Positions 1 to 12,500 of a stretch of DNA of 64,000 nucleotides are shown here, one piece after another. How positions within the stretch are numbered: the stretch's first letter is position 1; each line of letters starts with the position of its first letter. The stretch is taken from assembly GCA_008360955.1 (NCBI GenBank), contig LUCM01009096.1, positions 381,363 to 445,362 on the forward strand, written 5' to 3'. Below the pieces are notes generated by a model, which had not been told where the DNA came from, searched no databases, and worked only from the letters and a program-made list of their open reading frames with translations. Position numbers and translations under genes: made by a program. The DNA comes from Fasciolopsis buskii. Lineage: Eukaryota > Platyhelminthes > Trematoda > Plagiorchiida > Fasciolidae.

Positions 1-1089
1 TGAAGTGATCAACAAATTCACCTCTTCTATTGTCAGCGAATCCGAGATAGTTTGTTCATTAAATTCACAGCTTTCCACCGTACGCACTTATGCACACACA
101 TGAAAGAAGGACTTAGAGAAGATCAAATAATCCAAGTAGGCAGTCAGAACATTCTGAAAAGTGTGTTCTCCATTTGGTCTAGTCTATTACGTGACTGCGC
201 AAAACGACTCGAGTCAGCAGATCAGCAATGTGGAAAGGAACTTTACATCAAACAAGTTAATTTCTGAAGTTTCACTATGAATTTATTCAAGAGACAGATC
301 AGAAATTTTGCAGATTAGAAGAACTATTGATCGGTTTGTTTTATATCTTTGCCACAAATTGTTTCTCCGGCTAGTGTTGCATTTTTTTGTCATATTTAGC
401 TTGTGCATCCGCAAATTTGTTATTAGACTTCGCTATTCTGGCTACGCTTGCAGTTCGCAAAGCTGCAGTAAGAGAAAGCAAGCGTTTGGCGTACGCCTTA
501 TTATCGATCCGTTTGGAGGTCTGCTCTCAGTAATGTTCTGTGAGATTCTAGCTAATCTTCTTCAGGTGGGCTACATATTTCAATGAACTAGTCTATGATA
601 TTTACTGAGCTTCCTTTTACTGGGCAGGTTGTCATTCACCGTTGAACTAATTTGATGGTTGTCCATAAACAAGTTAACCGTCCCTTTATTTACATGTTAC
701 TTAATACATTACAACTTGAACAAGCAACCCTGAATCGTACAACTACATCGTTTTTATCCATGTTCCGATTCGAACTGTTCCGATTCCATTATTGGAGATA
801 TAATTCGGAATACCAAAATACAATCCATTACTATTCATGGATCTGATTTTTCCCCAGTAGCAAGCTGGCACCTTTTAATTTATTTGTGAATAAGAATGGA
901 AGTGAAGCCGCTGTTGCCTTTCATGAACTGATGAACATCAAAAAGGCATGGCGCACCTACTGTTTCGTTCTTTTTCGAGCAAAGTTGAATAAAAGTTGGA
1001 GAAAATGAGAAAGAAATCAAAATAAATGTGCAAAGTCCACCACAAATACTAGCTTTTTCATTCCCTACCCCCTCGTCCTCGCTCATCCA
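1..1089. other. Non-coding stretch, nothing recognised
   Basis: AT-rich DNA with only short chance reading frames on both strands. No splice-flanked exon, transposon domain or tandem repeat stands out. If EXOC3 continues to the left of its last visible exon, this stretch lies within or downstream of that gene. Confidence 0.4.
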
Positions 1090-1460
1090 TCGGGATTTAT
1101 GTTGCTCTTCAGGCTTCGTACCACCCGGTTGCCGAAATCGAAGCGGAGGGTTGACTTAGCGAACCCTATTCCGGCCCTTTGATCAAGTGGTTGCATCCAC
1201 AAAGCAGCAGAACGATCTGGGGATTATGTGACCCACTGGGGGTCGGTGCCTGCTTGTTCTGTTCACACGCCTTTCGGATGAAGGTAGACATTCTGGGTAC
1301 GCAGTACACCCTGTAGCCACAGACCCCGTATGCTTCGTACGCTGCGGTTGGTTTGGAATCGGGTCTTAGCCAGTGGTAGGTAAACCAAAACCTTATATTT
1401 GCCCCGCGGGAGGCAAAATTAGCCCTGAATGTCTTTGATATACTGTTCATCGCTTAATCG
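1090..1460 (-). other. GC-richer unassigned segment with a 94-codon frame; possible dispersed repeat
   Basis: This segment is clearly less AT-rich than its surroundings and is open on the minus strand from 1450 to 1166. The frame is rich in Tyr, Cys and Pro, with no transmembrane segment or motif I recognise. The change in composition and the lack of splice signals suggest an inserted repeat rather than a host exon. No second copy is visible in this window, so the repeat call is inference. Confidence 0.2.
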
Positions 1461-3117
1461 ACAAACATAAGTGATATTTCATCTCAGTCCACTGCAAGGT
1501 GATGTTTCAATGCTTTGACGTTCCTCTTCAAACGGTTCCATCCGCTTAGCTTTGTTCTCATCAGAGACCATAAAAAGAATTAATCTCGTCAGTGCTTTTA
1601 TTCCGATCAGCATTGTTTTGAAAGAACAGTGGTTCGATTAACTGATTGCTACAAGTAATTTGTCCCATCTTAAGGTTTTCCTTCGTCACCCGCATAAGCC
1701 GGGCTTCTTGGAGAAGGCTGACTCAGAGGTATTTAACGACGACATAGCGACTTCTCAAACCAAATGACAAGGTATGCGATGATAACAGTCTACGAGGAAG
1801 AAAGTCGGGTTAATTGAAACGGGGATGGGTATTGTTTTGGCTTTTTGTGTACCATTAATGTCGACACTGCACGGTGTCTTTGAGATTAAGGTAGGGTTTT
1901 TTCGTTGACGGGGTTAAGCAGACTTGACGACGGAACGGTTGGCGTGTCCCGTTATCTCCATGTGAGGCCTTGATACTCACGGCTGTTTTATGACATGCTC
2001 GACGCTTGAGTGTAGTGAATGAGACATGCTCCATAACCCCTATGGCCGGCAGTCATAAGGCAGAAATATGGAAAGGCATGAAAATACCTAGCATTCAGAT
2101 ATGTCAGATGCGTTAATAAGTCGGGCCCCAGCGAACTGCCATCAGCCATCACGAATCACCTGCGTTTAAGTGCATACTGCAGATTACTCTACGAATTCGA
2201 GGAAGTTCATCGATAAAAGTTCGGTATTTCCGTCATCGTCTGGATGCTTATACTTGTTTTTTTCGATATACTAAGGCTTCTAACACAAGGAATCAAATTA
2301 TCTATAAACCCTTTGTACTGAAATACACACTGTTGCAAAAGCTTCCGACCTTCAAAAATATGCACTGTTCAAATCCTAAAGTCACGCGGCTCAACCATAC
2401 TGCTTGGAATAAACAGACCGACACTGCTACGACTTGCAGATCTTGTCCTTCCTAAAATGAATCGAGGAGAATAATGCGTCGACGGTGAGAATGGGTAAAC
2501 TGCGACCTTGACAGATATCAATTTTGTGGCTGATTGTTATGAAGTATGAGAGGAGGCTGCGTACGGACGCCAAAAATGCAAGGTGTCATTAGTCAAGCAA
2601 ACATGAAGTTTGGTCAAATTTTGAGTTGACTGGCAAGTGTCTATGAAACCACCTGAAATTTCCATGGGCTTTGAATTAGGTCAGCTGCGAATCTGAGGCC
2701 ATATACGAAATTAATCAAATGAATCAGCTCGTGGGTGGATTGAACGTGGTCTGATTTTCACGATGAGCTCAGAGACGACCGAGGCCCCGTTCAGAATGAT
2801 GGCCATGGAGGAGACAAAGAGGCCGTTAGACGGAAGCGATTCGAAATGAGCTTTAACTGAAAAGACTTATATATACCGTTTGGTTGTGACAATCAAAGGA
2901 TAATCGCGCAGATCGGCCAGGGGCCGCTTGATTGGCCTCGTTTGATTAGGCTGTTTGGGAATAAAATAAAATCAAGGCAGCCGACTGAAGTTGCTAAAGC
3001 TTGGGACTGCGATGACAGGATTTTAAAAATGCGGTATTACACACGTCTCAAAGCTTGATCAGAACTGAGTTCACTGCTTCATCAAAATGGCAAAATACAT
3101 GATTCCATTAGACCTAA
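1461..3117. other. Non-coding stretch, nothing recognised
   Basis: There is no reading frame of useful length on either strand and no domain. Base composition is mixed, with a somewhat GC-richer part around 1,850-2,900 that could be very old repeat DNA. I cannot assign it. Confidence 0.35.
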
Positions 3118-3173
3118 GTGAGAAGAGCTTTTGAACCCGGCGGGATTCGAATCAAACCACTGACACACTCCAC
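3118..3173 (-). repeat. tRNA-like B-box fragment (possible SINE remnant)
   Basis: The reverse complement of 3142-3153 reads like the internal pol III B box of tRNAs and tRNA-derived SINEs (GATTCGAATCCC). No tRNA cloverleaf can be drawn around it. It sits about 20 bp from the left edge of the duplicated RTE-like fragment. Confidence 0.3.
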
Positions 3174-4353
3174 GTTGTCACACGGGTCACTGCAACATCT
3201 GACCGTATGTGATTCCGTGCGATTGCACTCCATTTCAGTTCAGTTCACATTGTACAAAAATGACCTTGCAAGAATATCTTCTGGGTTCCGTTCCTACCTA
3301 ACAACACCATCTACTCAAACAGAAAAAAGGAACCAGACAGTGCATTATCGAGCACAAATTAGTGAGCTGAGCAATCATACAGAAGGAGAGACGTTTCAAA
3401 TACAAGGAAACCAATGACTGTGGCAATCAGCCATATCACCGAAGATATCCAACTATTGCTTCGAGGGATCTCGTCGACCCCTATTCCGTAGTCCAACTGC
3501 ATTCACACGAGACAATCCACTGGTTAAAACACACATCCTTAACCCATATAATCCACCGGCAACCTTGACTCATCCGACAAAACTTACCTGTCTCGCAGAA
3601 CAGCGTTCAACGGAGCAGCCGTTCTGTGGACATGAGCAAATCATATCCCAAACACATTAACCGACTCTGAATAATTGCCTGTTTTGAAGACTGAACGGTA
3701 GGATCTAACACAACACGCCTAACCTATGACTTACTCAAAATTCTCCCACCGTATTTGACTAATAATACGAAGACAACGATGACCAGATACCGGAAGTATT
3801 CGGATACCCCCTGCTCTTGGTGCCCATGTTTCGGTGTCGAAGAGCATGATTGACCCCATCGCTGCTGCATATACTCGACTATTGTTTTGACAACCGAGTG
3901 TCAGGCCGAAGCCAAATATGCCTCAACTGGGTGAGTGCCGATTAGACCGTTTGTATACGCGAAGAAACTGTTTCTGATATACGACCAACAGGTGAGATAC
4001 AACTACACAAGTAATTAAATCTATTCAATTTAATCACCTGTTCTCATGCAAGAATAAGATTCACCTTCAAACCAATGCAATCCTGTGATAGAATTCAGTA
4101 TTTCGAAGATGCGAAATGCATACCAAACATATATGCAATAATATCCAGACGATCGGGAAAATAATTGCAACCTACTTTGGTCTTTATTCAGTAGAACAAC
4201 ATCATCCGCATATTCTAAATCAGATAACTTACTGTCGTATTTAATATGAACGTCAATGTTCTCACACGAGTGGAAACGTGAAAGTGGGAAGCGCTGACGA
4301 GCAACATTATTCGTGAACCCAGTGAAACATTCCCGTACAATCGAACTCGGTCT
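3174..4353 (-). pseudogene. RTE-like LINE reverse transcriptase fragment, copy 1 of a 1.18 kb duplication
   Basis: Read on the minus strand, this carries the C-terminal half of a non-LTR reverse transcriptase. It includes the catalytic YADD box in the context LSDLEYADDVVLL, then a conserved C-terminal block (TETWAPR, then GHRCLRII) typical of RTE/SR2-like elements in flatworms. The blocks lie in different frames and stops interrupt them, so no enzyme can be made. The whole segment recurs at 17772-18952 with only a handful of differences. The endonuclease half is missing here; an opposite-strand endonuclease fragment begins about 200 bp to the right. The clade is judged from remembered motif order, not a search. 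Confidence 0.75.
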
Positions 4354-4559
4354 CTTTGACCTAGCGATCAGTATTAGACGGCTTACCTTGAACCGAATTT
4401 TTAGTTATGAGCAGAATAATGAGGACTGAAGTTTCCATCGAACGAAAGTAATAATTTCAAAAACTGCCATGATTTTTTAACGCACCAGTACCATTTAGGT
4501 CAGTCATTTGAGTACCAAGCAAAGCTGCTCATCGATAGATTTGTCTGATACGGAAGGTC

Positions 4560-5640
4560 CAGGTATAAGTTGAGCTCACTGCTCAAACTTAACTGTTCAC
4601 TTCACTCAGTTACTTTCAAAGGTCCAAAAATAAAGCAGACAGATCAACCAACCGCTCTACCCAGAACTGAAAAGTTTGAAATAGACGCTGCCCTTGTCTC
4701 CGAAAGCGCTCACTCTTTGTGGGCCGGATGCAAACTCTTGGTCTGGCCTTGTGTGTCAGGTGATCCAGGTTTGAGCGCTCTCTGCCAAGATGACATCGGG
4801 GTTGCTTTCAGAAAGAGACTCCAGTATGCGCTGTTGGATTGGATTTTAGGCAACATTTTTTAGTGTGCAAGTCTGCTGGGTGGTCTTGTGTGTGCCAAAA
4901 GCAATCGACTATAACGTCAATGTTTGTTCAGCTTGTCTGTTTAAGCGCCTACCGACCGCAGCCCTCGTGAAGCTAAACGGAGATTCGGTCAAGACTTGCC
5001 CAAATTACTACGAAGCTTGCGTTCAACGGACGTCGTGATCACAATTGGTGTTTTTATCGTCCAATCTGTCTATCTGGGGAATGCACAAATTCGCATCAGA
5101 GGCCCGTTTTCTGCCTTAGCCGATTTCACCGGAAATGGTCACTGCCTGATCCAAGATCGTTCTGAGTGGAGGCAGCTTTTGGCCAACATAAACTTTCATC
5201 GTGAAAAACGACATCGCCTTCATAGTGCTGGACTCAGGATGACAACAGTCATTGGTCTTTGGTGGCGCGGATGAAACGAGGGTCGCTGATCACCCGTTGA
5301 CTTTGATTATATCTTGACCCAAGTTAGCTTGCATCTGCCCCTAGTATTTCGTCGCACTAAAATCATTCGCTCTGAACAGTTGCGTCCAAAAGACAACTAC
5401 AGAAATGAGTTCCAGCCAAGGCTTTATAAGCAAATATCGTTGCATGTAAATGCTCATAAATTGAGTGAATATTTGTGGCAGATCAACGATACCCTAAACT
5501 CAACGGCGAACTTCCATTAGGACTTCAGAACTTGTAAGCCTCAGAACCAATGGCTAGATGCTCTCAAATCCAATCCTCCAGAAGTGCAAATTCCTTAAAT
5601 GTCAATTAACCAGGAACTTCACAACTGACCTCTGGCAGTG
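4560..5640 (+). pseudogene. RTE-like LINE endonuclease plus linker fragment, decayed
   Basis: Three successive plus-strand frames (about 4570-4863, 4996-5274 and 5314-5520) follow the order of an RTE-like apurinic-type endonuclease. First comes the N-terminal block around EIDAALVSES and the block ending ALLDWI. Next comes the core with LLRSLRSTDVV, and finally the region leading into the linker. The usual GDFNAQ active-site motif reads GVFIVQ here, so the catalytic Asp and Asn are lost. The matching parts of the minus-strand element at 19.8-20.7 kb show the same layout, which supports the call. It faces the reverse-transcriptase fragment on its left tail to tail, so the two are not one element in its original arrangement. 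Confidence 0.7.
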
Positions 5641-6465
5641 GTGGATAGGAGGGTTTAAGTAAATAAAGCAGATTACAACTACCGGCAATTGTCATAGTCT
5701 TTATTAACCAGTAGGGATAACTGGTCAAAAAAACAAAGATTAACTGAGTTAATTAAAGAATCGGACGGCTCACTCATTCACTCTTGGGACCGTCAGCAAT
5801 GGTGTTGGACAAGACAATTCACACAGCTGACGATGGGACTCCCTCATAAGCCTGAAAGTGAGATAATGCAAGTAGATACCAGTTCTTCGTCTGAAATCGA
5901 GGCCCCCAGAAAGATGGATTTTCTTAAAAGGCATGAGACAGCTTGACTAGGTAGGCTGTCTCCGTCGTTATTCAACGACAGTGGTAAAGTGTTGATATGG
6001 CAGTTAACAAAAGCAGCGGAATCACCGTGGGAAAAGGAACCGATCCCTAAAGTCTGGTGTGAATCCGTGACTGAACCAAATTCCCCTGTGAAAATAGCAG
6101 AGGATAGCCTATCGTGGTCTATACCTTTATCCGAAACAGTTAATGGCTTGAGAATGGGTCAAAGTGAGCAACCCATGAGCTGGTGGAAGAGTATGGAAAC
6201 CCTAACCAGTGGGCTGTTTGGGATAAGCCACTTCAGTTTACCAGTTTATGGTCCACGAGATTAGTGACGTCAATGCATTCCGCATCCTCCTCCTGTCGTA
6301 TGTTCTTACAATTTTTGTTACCATTCGGTACAAACAGGTAGCAACCGAAACCGGAACACTTTAGCGTAACGAGAAAGGTTGCACAAACGGAAACTGAGCC
6401 GATAACATATGAATCATTATGCGATATTCAGAAATTTGCCGTACTAAAATAATTCGATTTGTTAC
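5641..6465. other. Probable EXOC3 intron or flank; one unassigned plus-strand frame
   Basis: A 91-codon plus-strand frame (5989-6264) is open but matches nothing I know and lacks convincing splice flanks. I looked on the minus strand for the next conserved EXOC3 block (a CFPPHY-like motif) and did not find it. If the gene continues, its next exon probably lies beyond the left edge. Confidence 0.3.
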
Positions 6466-6588
6466 CTCGACCAATTCAAGCCCACGGAGTACTATAGTCC
6501 GACAGGGCATTTTCTGACCTGGTAAGCCATAAGCCCCATTGTTATCGATCGAAGCAAGCTCCACATTAGCACCAATTAGTTCTATATC
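6466..6588 (-). CDS. EXOC3: Candidate EXOC3 exon 9
   Basis: A 123 bp open stretch has an acceptor ending ATTCAG and a GTAACA donor. Its 41 codons include IGANVELASIDN and LRGLELVE, which resemble the Sec6 region just after exon 8 (IEG...E...DN and VRHLEII). However, its phase is 0 at both ends whereas exon 8 leaves two bases, so they cannot be joined directly. Either a small exon of length 1 modulo 3 lies between 6589 and 7055, or this is a decayed or false exon. Confidence 0.5.
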
Positions 6589-9500
6589 CTGAATAAATTT
6601 TTGAGAATAAATTCAGAAAAATAAACTATATGGAAATGACAAATTTCGAAATAAAACTGTAAAGTAGGTACAAGTTTGTCCCAACTGAATTTGATTTCTA
6701 TGTCAACCAACGCTCAAGGCAGTGCGAGTGCCCGTCGCTGTCACTGTCGGGAATTGTTGTTGTTGCATAATCAAGTAGTGGTCCCTCTTTTTCAAATTAA
6801 ACCTATGATTTCGCGATTTCATATTTTCATTCCTCACTTCCTTATCAGTTATTCCAAACTCAGCCTTGCGATGATTCAGTACGCAAACAACAAACGATTG
6901 TCCTACGTGCAATGAACGTAATTAACGGCCTCAGACAGATTCGGACATCATTTAAGATATACAGATAAATTCTAAAAAAATTAGCGTAAGATGAGAAGTG
7001 TAACTGGCAGTTCAATAGTTAACTGTTGTCAATAGAATTTTTTCATTCAACTTACTTATCGTGAATAGTTTTGGCGGTAGCATCGAACAAGATTTTCTTC
7101 CATCGTTTTGGTCTGCCTGGAGGCATAAATCCATTTTTCTCGGCACGCTTTTCCCAAATCAGGTCGGCACTACATGCAAAGGATTATCACCGAGATGAAA
7201 AAAGGTTGAAAAAAACACGTTGATAAATTATTTGCTGTTTACAACCACGTAGTAGGAAGGGTGGTAAGTTTGTTGGTTCATCTATCCGTATACCAGGATC
7301 AACATAGAACGACCATGAATAAGGAAATAGGGGAAAAATTTGTGTTGGATGTTTTTTTGAAATTGGGAGCCTCGTTGTTTTGAATCTCTGTCGTCATGCA
7401 TTTGATTGTTATCGATTTGTTCGTATAATTGTGAATAGTCAGATCGGTGGGTAGTTGGAAAAGATAGTTATTAAGAAACTATAACCAGTGAATATTATTG
7501 CTGAAAAATCAACCAATGAGGCTACACTCGAGGCAATTCATGTTTGATTGCTTTTCATGATTGAACACATGTACGAAAGAAACAACGAACAAGACAGGAC
7601 ATGTTCAGTTTATCGTGCTATCAGACATCCGATGAATAGAACACTTTCATGCAGTTGAACGCCATAGATTGTGACAGAAGCCCTATGCTGAACCACAATG
7701 TGATTGATTGTTTCTTAGAGAGCTGTAGTCGTTGAACACAATTTTATTGCACAGAGAATGTGCCCAGTAGATTTGAAAATTTGTTTTGATTCTACGGATA
7801 ATGTACTTCCAGATTTTGGAAACCTTATTCATCAACGAATCCTTTGATTATTTGTCAACAATCAGTTTTTAGTCAGCAATAGAGAAGTTAACAAACTTTT
7901 GAATTAGAAACAACCGTAATTGAACTAGATGGGGCCGAACTTTACTTCTCGATATTTTAAAGTCAATATTTGTGAGGAATTTTCGGGTTTCGGGTGTGAA
8001 AACCAGCTCACCATTGGTGGGATTAGGGAAAGCTATTTGAAGAGAATCAGTCAAAAGTCTATGCTCGAATGTCTACATGGATAGTAGATCTGTTCTCGGG
8101 AAGAACCATGCGACTTATGCTGATCGCTGAAATCGGTGTAAGTTCAGGTCACTTGGTACAGGGGTGGCAAGAGCGGGGTGATGAGGTCTAGATCGGCAAT
8201 CCGTGTCGTCTTTAATAGGCGGCCGGTTTAGAATCTACGTTCGTCATCTTTACAATTCAAAGTTCAAATTATGTTTCAATTGTCCGCTAGTCAAAACAAA
8301 TAATGCACCTCAAGGAACGTTGGTAAGATGACGAAGTGCTGACTGATAATTTTATGAAGAGAAATGAATCAAAAAAGCCAGTGGAACACAGTTTGGTCGT
8401 GATTGCCCTGAAACTCGTTAGTAGTTTGTCTCAGGAAGAAAAAAACGATAATTACTATTGTTACTAACAGCAACTGTCTGTCGACCATTCGTCACTCACT
8501 ACTACCATCAATGCCACCACTACCAGTAGCACGATTCACCTCTATTCTGGGAGATGGAATGGGAAGTTCCAGTCTGTCACGTTGATTTGGATTTGGTTAC
8601 TAGTGGAGCTGGCCGATACGTTTACTGAATCCCTACTGGTGTTCTTTTCTTTTTTATTGTCCGTTTCCAGTTGAGTCACGTGTAAACCCCTCCAAAGAAC
8701 GCTGGTCCGGAAGTATATTACGTGATCCACCGGACTTATAGCAATGAGATTAGTGGTCAGGTTTGTAGGAGAGAATGTTGTCATATAGATTTCATCCGGA
8801 TTCATCTACGCTATTGCTCCGGGTGCGTACTGACGAGTACAAGAGTAATTTCATCAAAACAAAGGCTATTCTGTTCCTATGCGATTAAATGCTTACAGTG
8901 CTTCGGAGGGAAACAAGGGGTTTAATGGCTTTATCAAATGGCCGAGTACACTCACCAGGTCACGATATCACCAACGAATTTTTGTGGTATTTACTTCAGA
9001 GAACGCATGCTACCCGAAGAGTCTTGATGTCTTTGACACTCTCACTGCTTGTTCGCGATGGCTAGTTTGATGAGTAGCAACTTGTCCGTGTTCCTAGCTA
9101 ACTCCAAAAAACGGCGGCAGTTTCCCTGTCTGGAACCTGTGATCTTGTCGAGTCACATGAACCTGTGCTGTTCGCGCATACCAAGGACTTGGTCTTGTAC
9201 TTTGCGTGGACTATAGAGCGGAGGAATTACCCGAATGCCAGCAACTTCCGATGATGCTGTAAGCTTTCGGTTAGTTATGTCTTACTTGACCAGAAGCCCT
9301 GCAAACTGAACCAGAATTTAGGTTAGTACGTTTCTCTTCGCCCAACTCTCAATGAAATAGAAATTAACATCCAAGTAACTACTGCGGAACTGTATGAATG
9401 ATTCCTCAGAAGTTCCTCTTAGTGGTATATTAAGCTGTCCCGAATACACCGATAAAATACTACAAAAGCTACAGGAAATAAGGATAAATTAATTACAAAT

Positions 9501-12500
9501 CACTTAAGCTTGAGGCCAAGTGAAATCTATTTTATCTTTTGCTTCCTTCATTAATGAAATACCAGTGTACTCATTTTTCAGGAAGGGGGCCACGGCCAAT
9601 AGCGGGCTGACGAGTGTAGAGGTTGACAGGAGGTGGTGGGATTCGAACCGGCTACTTTCAGGTCCAAACGGCATGACAGTTACTTATGCTAATATGCGCG
9701 CGGAACATCCTGATTCAATTTTGACGAAGTCAAATAATGTGAAAAAGATGAGATAAGAAATGAATTTCTTTGAGACATTATATAGGAAGATATTTTTGCG
9801 GGATAAAAATAAAAGCAAACCAATTGATTGTTTGTGTCGAAGCAACATGTTGTAATAATATGCCAAAGTAAGGCTAGCGCGTACTCGTAAAACAAGCCCG
9901 CTACATTATAAATCCTACGCAGACTTTGTGTGCCACGAACGGGCTTTCAGTCTTCGATTTATTCGACAGTTGTAAGCAAATACCGAAAACTATGTGGTAT
10001 TTATCTCTATCGGTACACTGGCACAGGGTTTCCGAAACTCCTTTGTGGATTCAAATCATATTTGATCAAGTAAACGTAGTGATGACTTTGACGTAATCAT
10101 TAGGTAGAAATGAAGCATACCTATTCTTCTGCACGAGGGAGACAGAAACACAGGTTTACAAAATATACTGACACTTTTATATTGTCAGCAAAACACAACA
10201 AAAACCGAAAAAAGTGTATGAAAAAAGAAGTGGCAGTGCAAAGGAGGGTAACTTTCCAACTACCTAGATAAAAGTCAAATTGATGAACTATTTAGACCAT
10301 TTAGACTATTCAATAGAAAATGATCGTTGTCTTAGCATATCCGAGTAATTTTGTGCTCTCGGCGTTGTGGATAGGCGTTCTTGCTATGTAACTTGTTATT
10401 CGCTTCAATTTCCGTCCAATTTTTGATAGTCCCTTCGCTGACTATTTAGACGATCACGGGGACTGCAACGTGCGCGTGGACAGATACAGTTAAACAGTCG
10501 CGGGCACATTGCGATAACTTGTGTTTTTTACTTGGTTTATTCAGGTTTTTGATGAAAAGACTGCTTCCAGAGGAAGTAAATGCTGAAAATGGATGCCAAC
10601 AATGCTGAATTTTGAAACCCTGATAACAAGTATTCTTATTATTAGTAGTAGTACTAGTAGTATAGGTGGTAGTGTTAATATTGATACTAATATTCGTTTA
10701 CTGAAGTCCATGGCCGTGACTGTTTGCAAGAAGTCAGTTGGTATGAACGAAATGGCTATAATGATAGTGAGAATGATTTCAGAGTGCTTGAGAATGACGC
10801 TGAAGATCTCAGTTATCACAGCTATAATTACTCATATGGTATTATTTTTCATTATTATGACAGGTTTATTACCCAAAAAGTAAGCTAGACCACAGAGATA
10901 AAAAGATCGGTAGAGACAATGTGCTTGGGATGACATAAACGATTATTTATCCCTCAATTATCTGCAGAATTTCATATTGCATAGTGGTGTTCACAGATGC
11001 CTTCATACAAGCACCTGGTCATATGGTTAGTGCGTATTGTGCCTCAGGAATACCTGTATGAATAAGCACAAAACAAGGCTGCAGAATCAGGAACTTTTTC
11101 ATCAACCATAATGACACAGTTGGGCAGGATTCGAACAGAATCCGTATCTTGGCTGCGTGAAATGTCTTATTGATAGCAGTCTTTACTCGTTTTGTGCTAC
11201 CTCTGTAAGCGCATCATCTCCGCATGGCAAGGAAATTTACATGGGGTTAATTTTCACCATTTTTCTGGGGATTTTCCTTTCTATTTGTATAACCTCATGA
11301 GTCAATCGATTAGGGTGGCCATTTTTGATGAATACCTTTCCCATCGCTTGAAGTTCAACCCCACTAGAATCTACCATCTCTATTGTTTTGCTCTGTTTGT
11401 GAGCCATCTAATTAAGCTTCTTTTTACACCTAGAAGTAAAAAGTGGTCACAACGAATTTGATGTCTATTCAACGTGACTTATCTGTGTACAGATCCTCGA
11501 ACTGAACTGTCTTTCTGACTATCCAGCAACAAGTCCAGAAATGCTATTCCATTGTTCAACTCCATCTCTGTTGTGAACTTCAGGTTTGCTTGGGTCGAGT
11601 TTTTTAGTTCTCACATAAAGGTTAATTACACAGAGAATTTCAGTTACATACCGTTTAGTCATGCCATTCAAGCGGACCTCTTTCCAACCTTGTCATATTT
11701 TATCTGACTAATCTAGTCACTTAAAGTTTTTCCCAGCACACCATGGTGTGATGTGCCCAGTAGGAATTGTCAGACAAACCAGATTAAGGTCAGATTAAGG
11801 TTGCTGATAACCACAGACAAGATAACCCTCTGTCTCTTAAGCACAATCTGTGTCCATTGTAGACTCGCACCAGCCAATGGGCTTCAATTTCCAGATATTG
11901 ATAACATGTGAAGATAAGGTGGGCATGCGCGTCACCGATTACGTAACTCAAAGCATTTGTCCATCTGTGTTCCTGGTCTTATCTTCCCTTGTCCGGTTTA
12001 ATTAATAAAATCAACATGCGTTTCGTCATACTACCAACCTTCATTCCGTCACTAATAGGTGTGATTGTTCGGTCTTGGGGAAGAAATCATTTCACACAAG
12101 TATTCACCTGATTTTGGGTTCTATACCAAAATTGGGCACGTTCTATTTGGTAACAAGAATGAGAAAATTACACGAAAGTATCTCACCGCTCTTCTCGATC
12201 AACTACACGAACGCAGTCGATGACCATACTGGGTTCCGAGATCACCGCACTCATCAAACGGTAGCCCAACATTCTGATTTTTTTCACAAAAATCCCGTTC
12301 AATTCCTCCGCGTCTTTGAAATATTCCACCAACGTCTATAAATCCCGATTTAGGGAAGAGGAGAAGAAATGAATGAAAGCAGTAGGTCCAGGCTGATAAG
12401 CAATTCATTTACGACCTTCCCGAGGCCACAAGCAGGCACACATGATATCCACTAACCTCGGTATCCCCGGTTGTTTTATCTCGATGCACTTCGGTCATCA

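Larger units (their letters stand above)
7170..12186 (-). other. EXOC3 intron 7 (about 5.0 kb), with SINE-like and simple-sequence fragments
   Basis: The interval is bounded by a GTGAGA donor after exon 7 and the ATGTAG acceptor before exon 8. Inside are B-box fragments near 9640 and 11130 and an imperfect trinucleotide tract at about 10630-10700 that produces overlapping open frames on both strands. No coding exon was recognised. The contrast with introns 1-6 suggests growth by repeat insertion. Confidence 0.8.

Noticed and set aside
5989..6264. 91-codon plus-strand frame as a gene
   Set aside because: Open but without motif, clear splice sites or relation to neighbouring elements; reported only as part of the stretch.
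10541..10883. Overlapping 92- and 96-codon frames on opposite strands, rich in Ile, Ser and Leu
   Set aside because: Both cross an imperfect trinucleotide repeat and show no motif; best explained by low complexity within EXOC3 intron 7.
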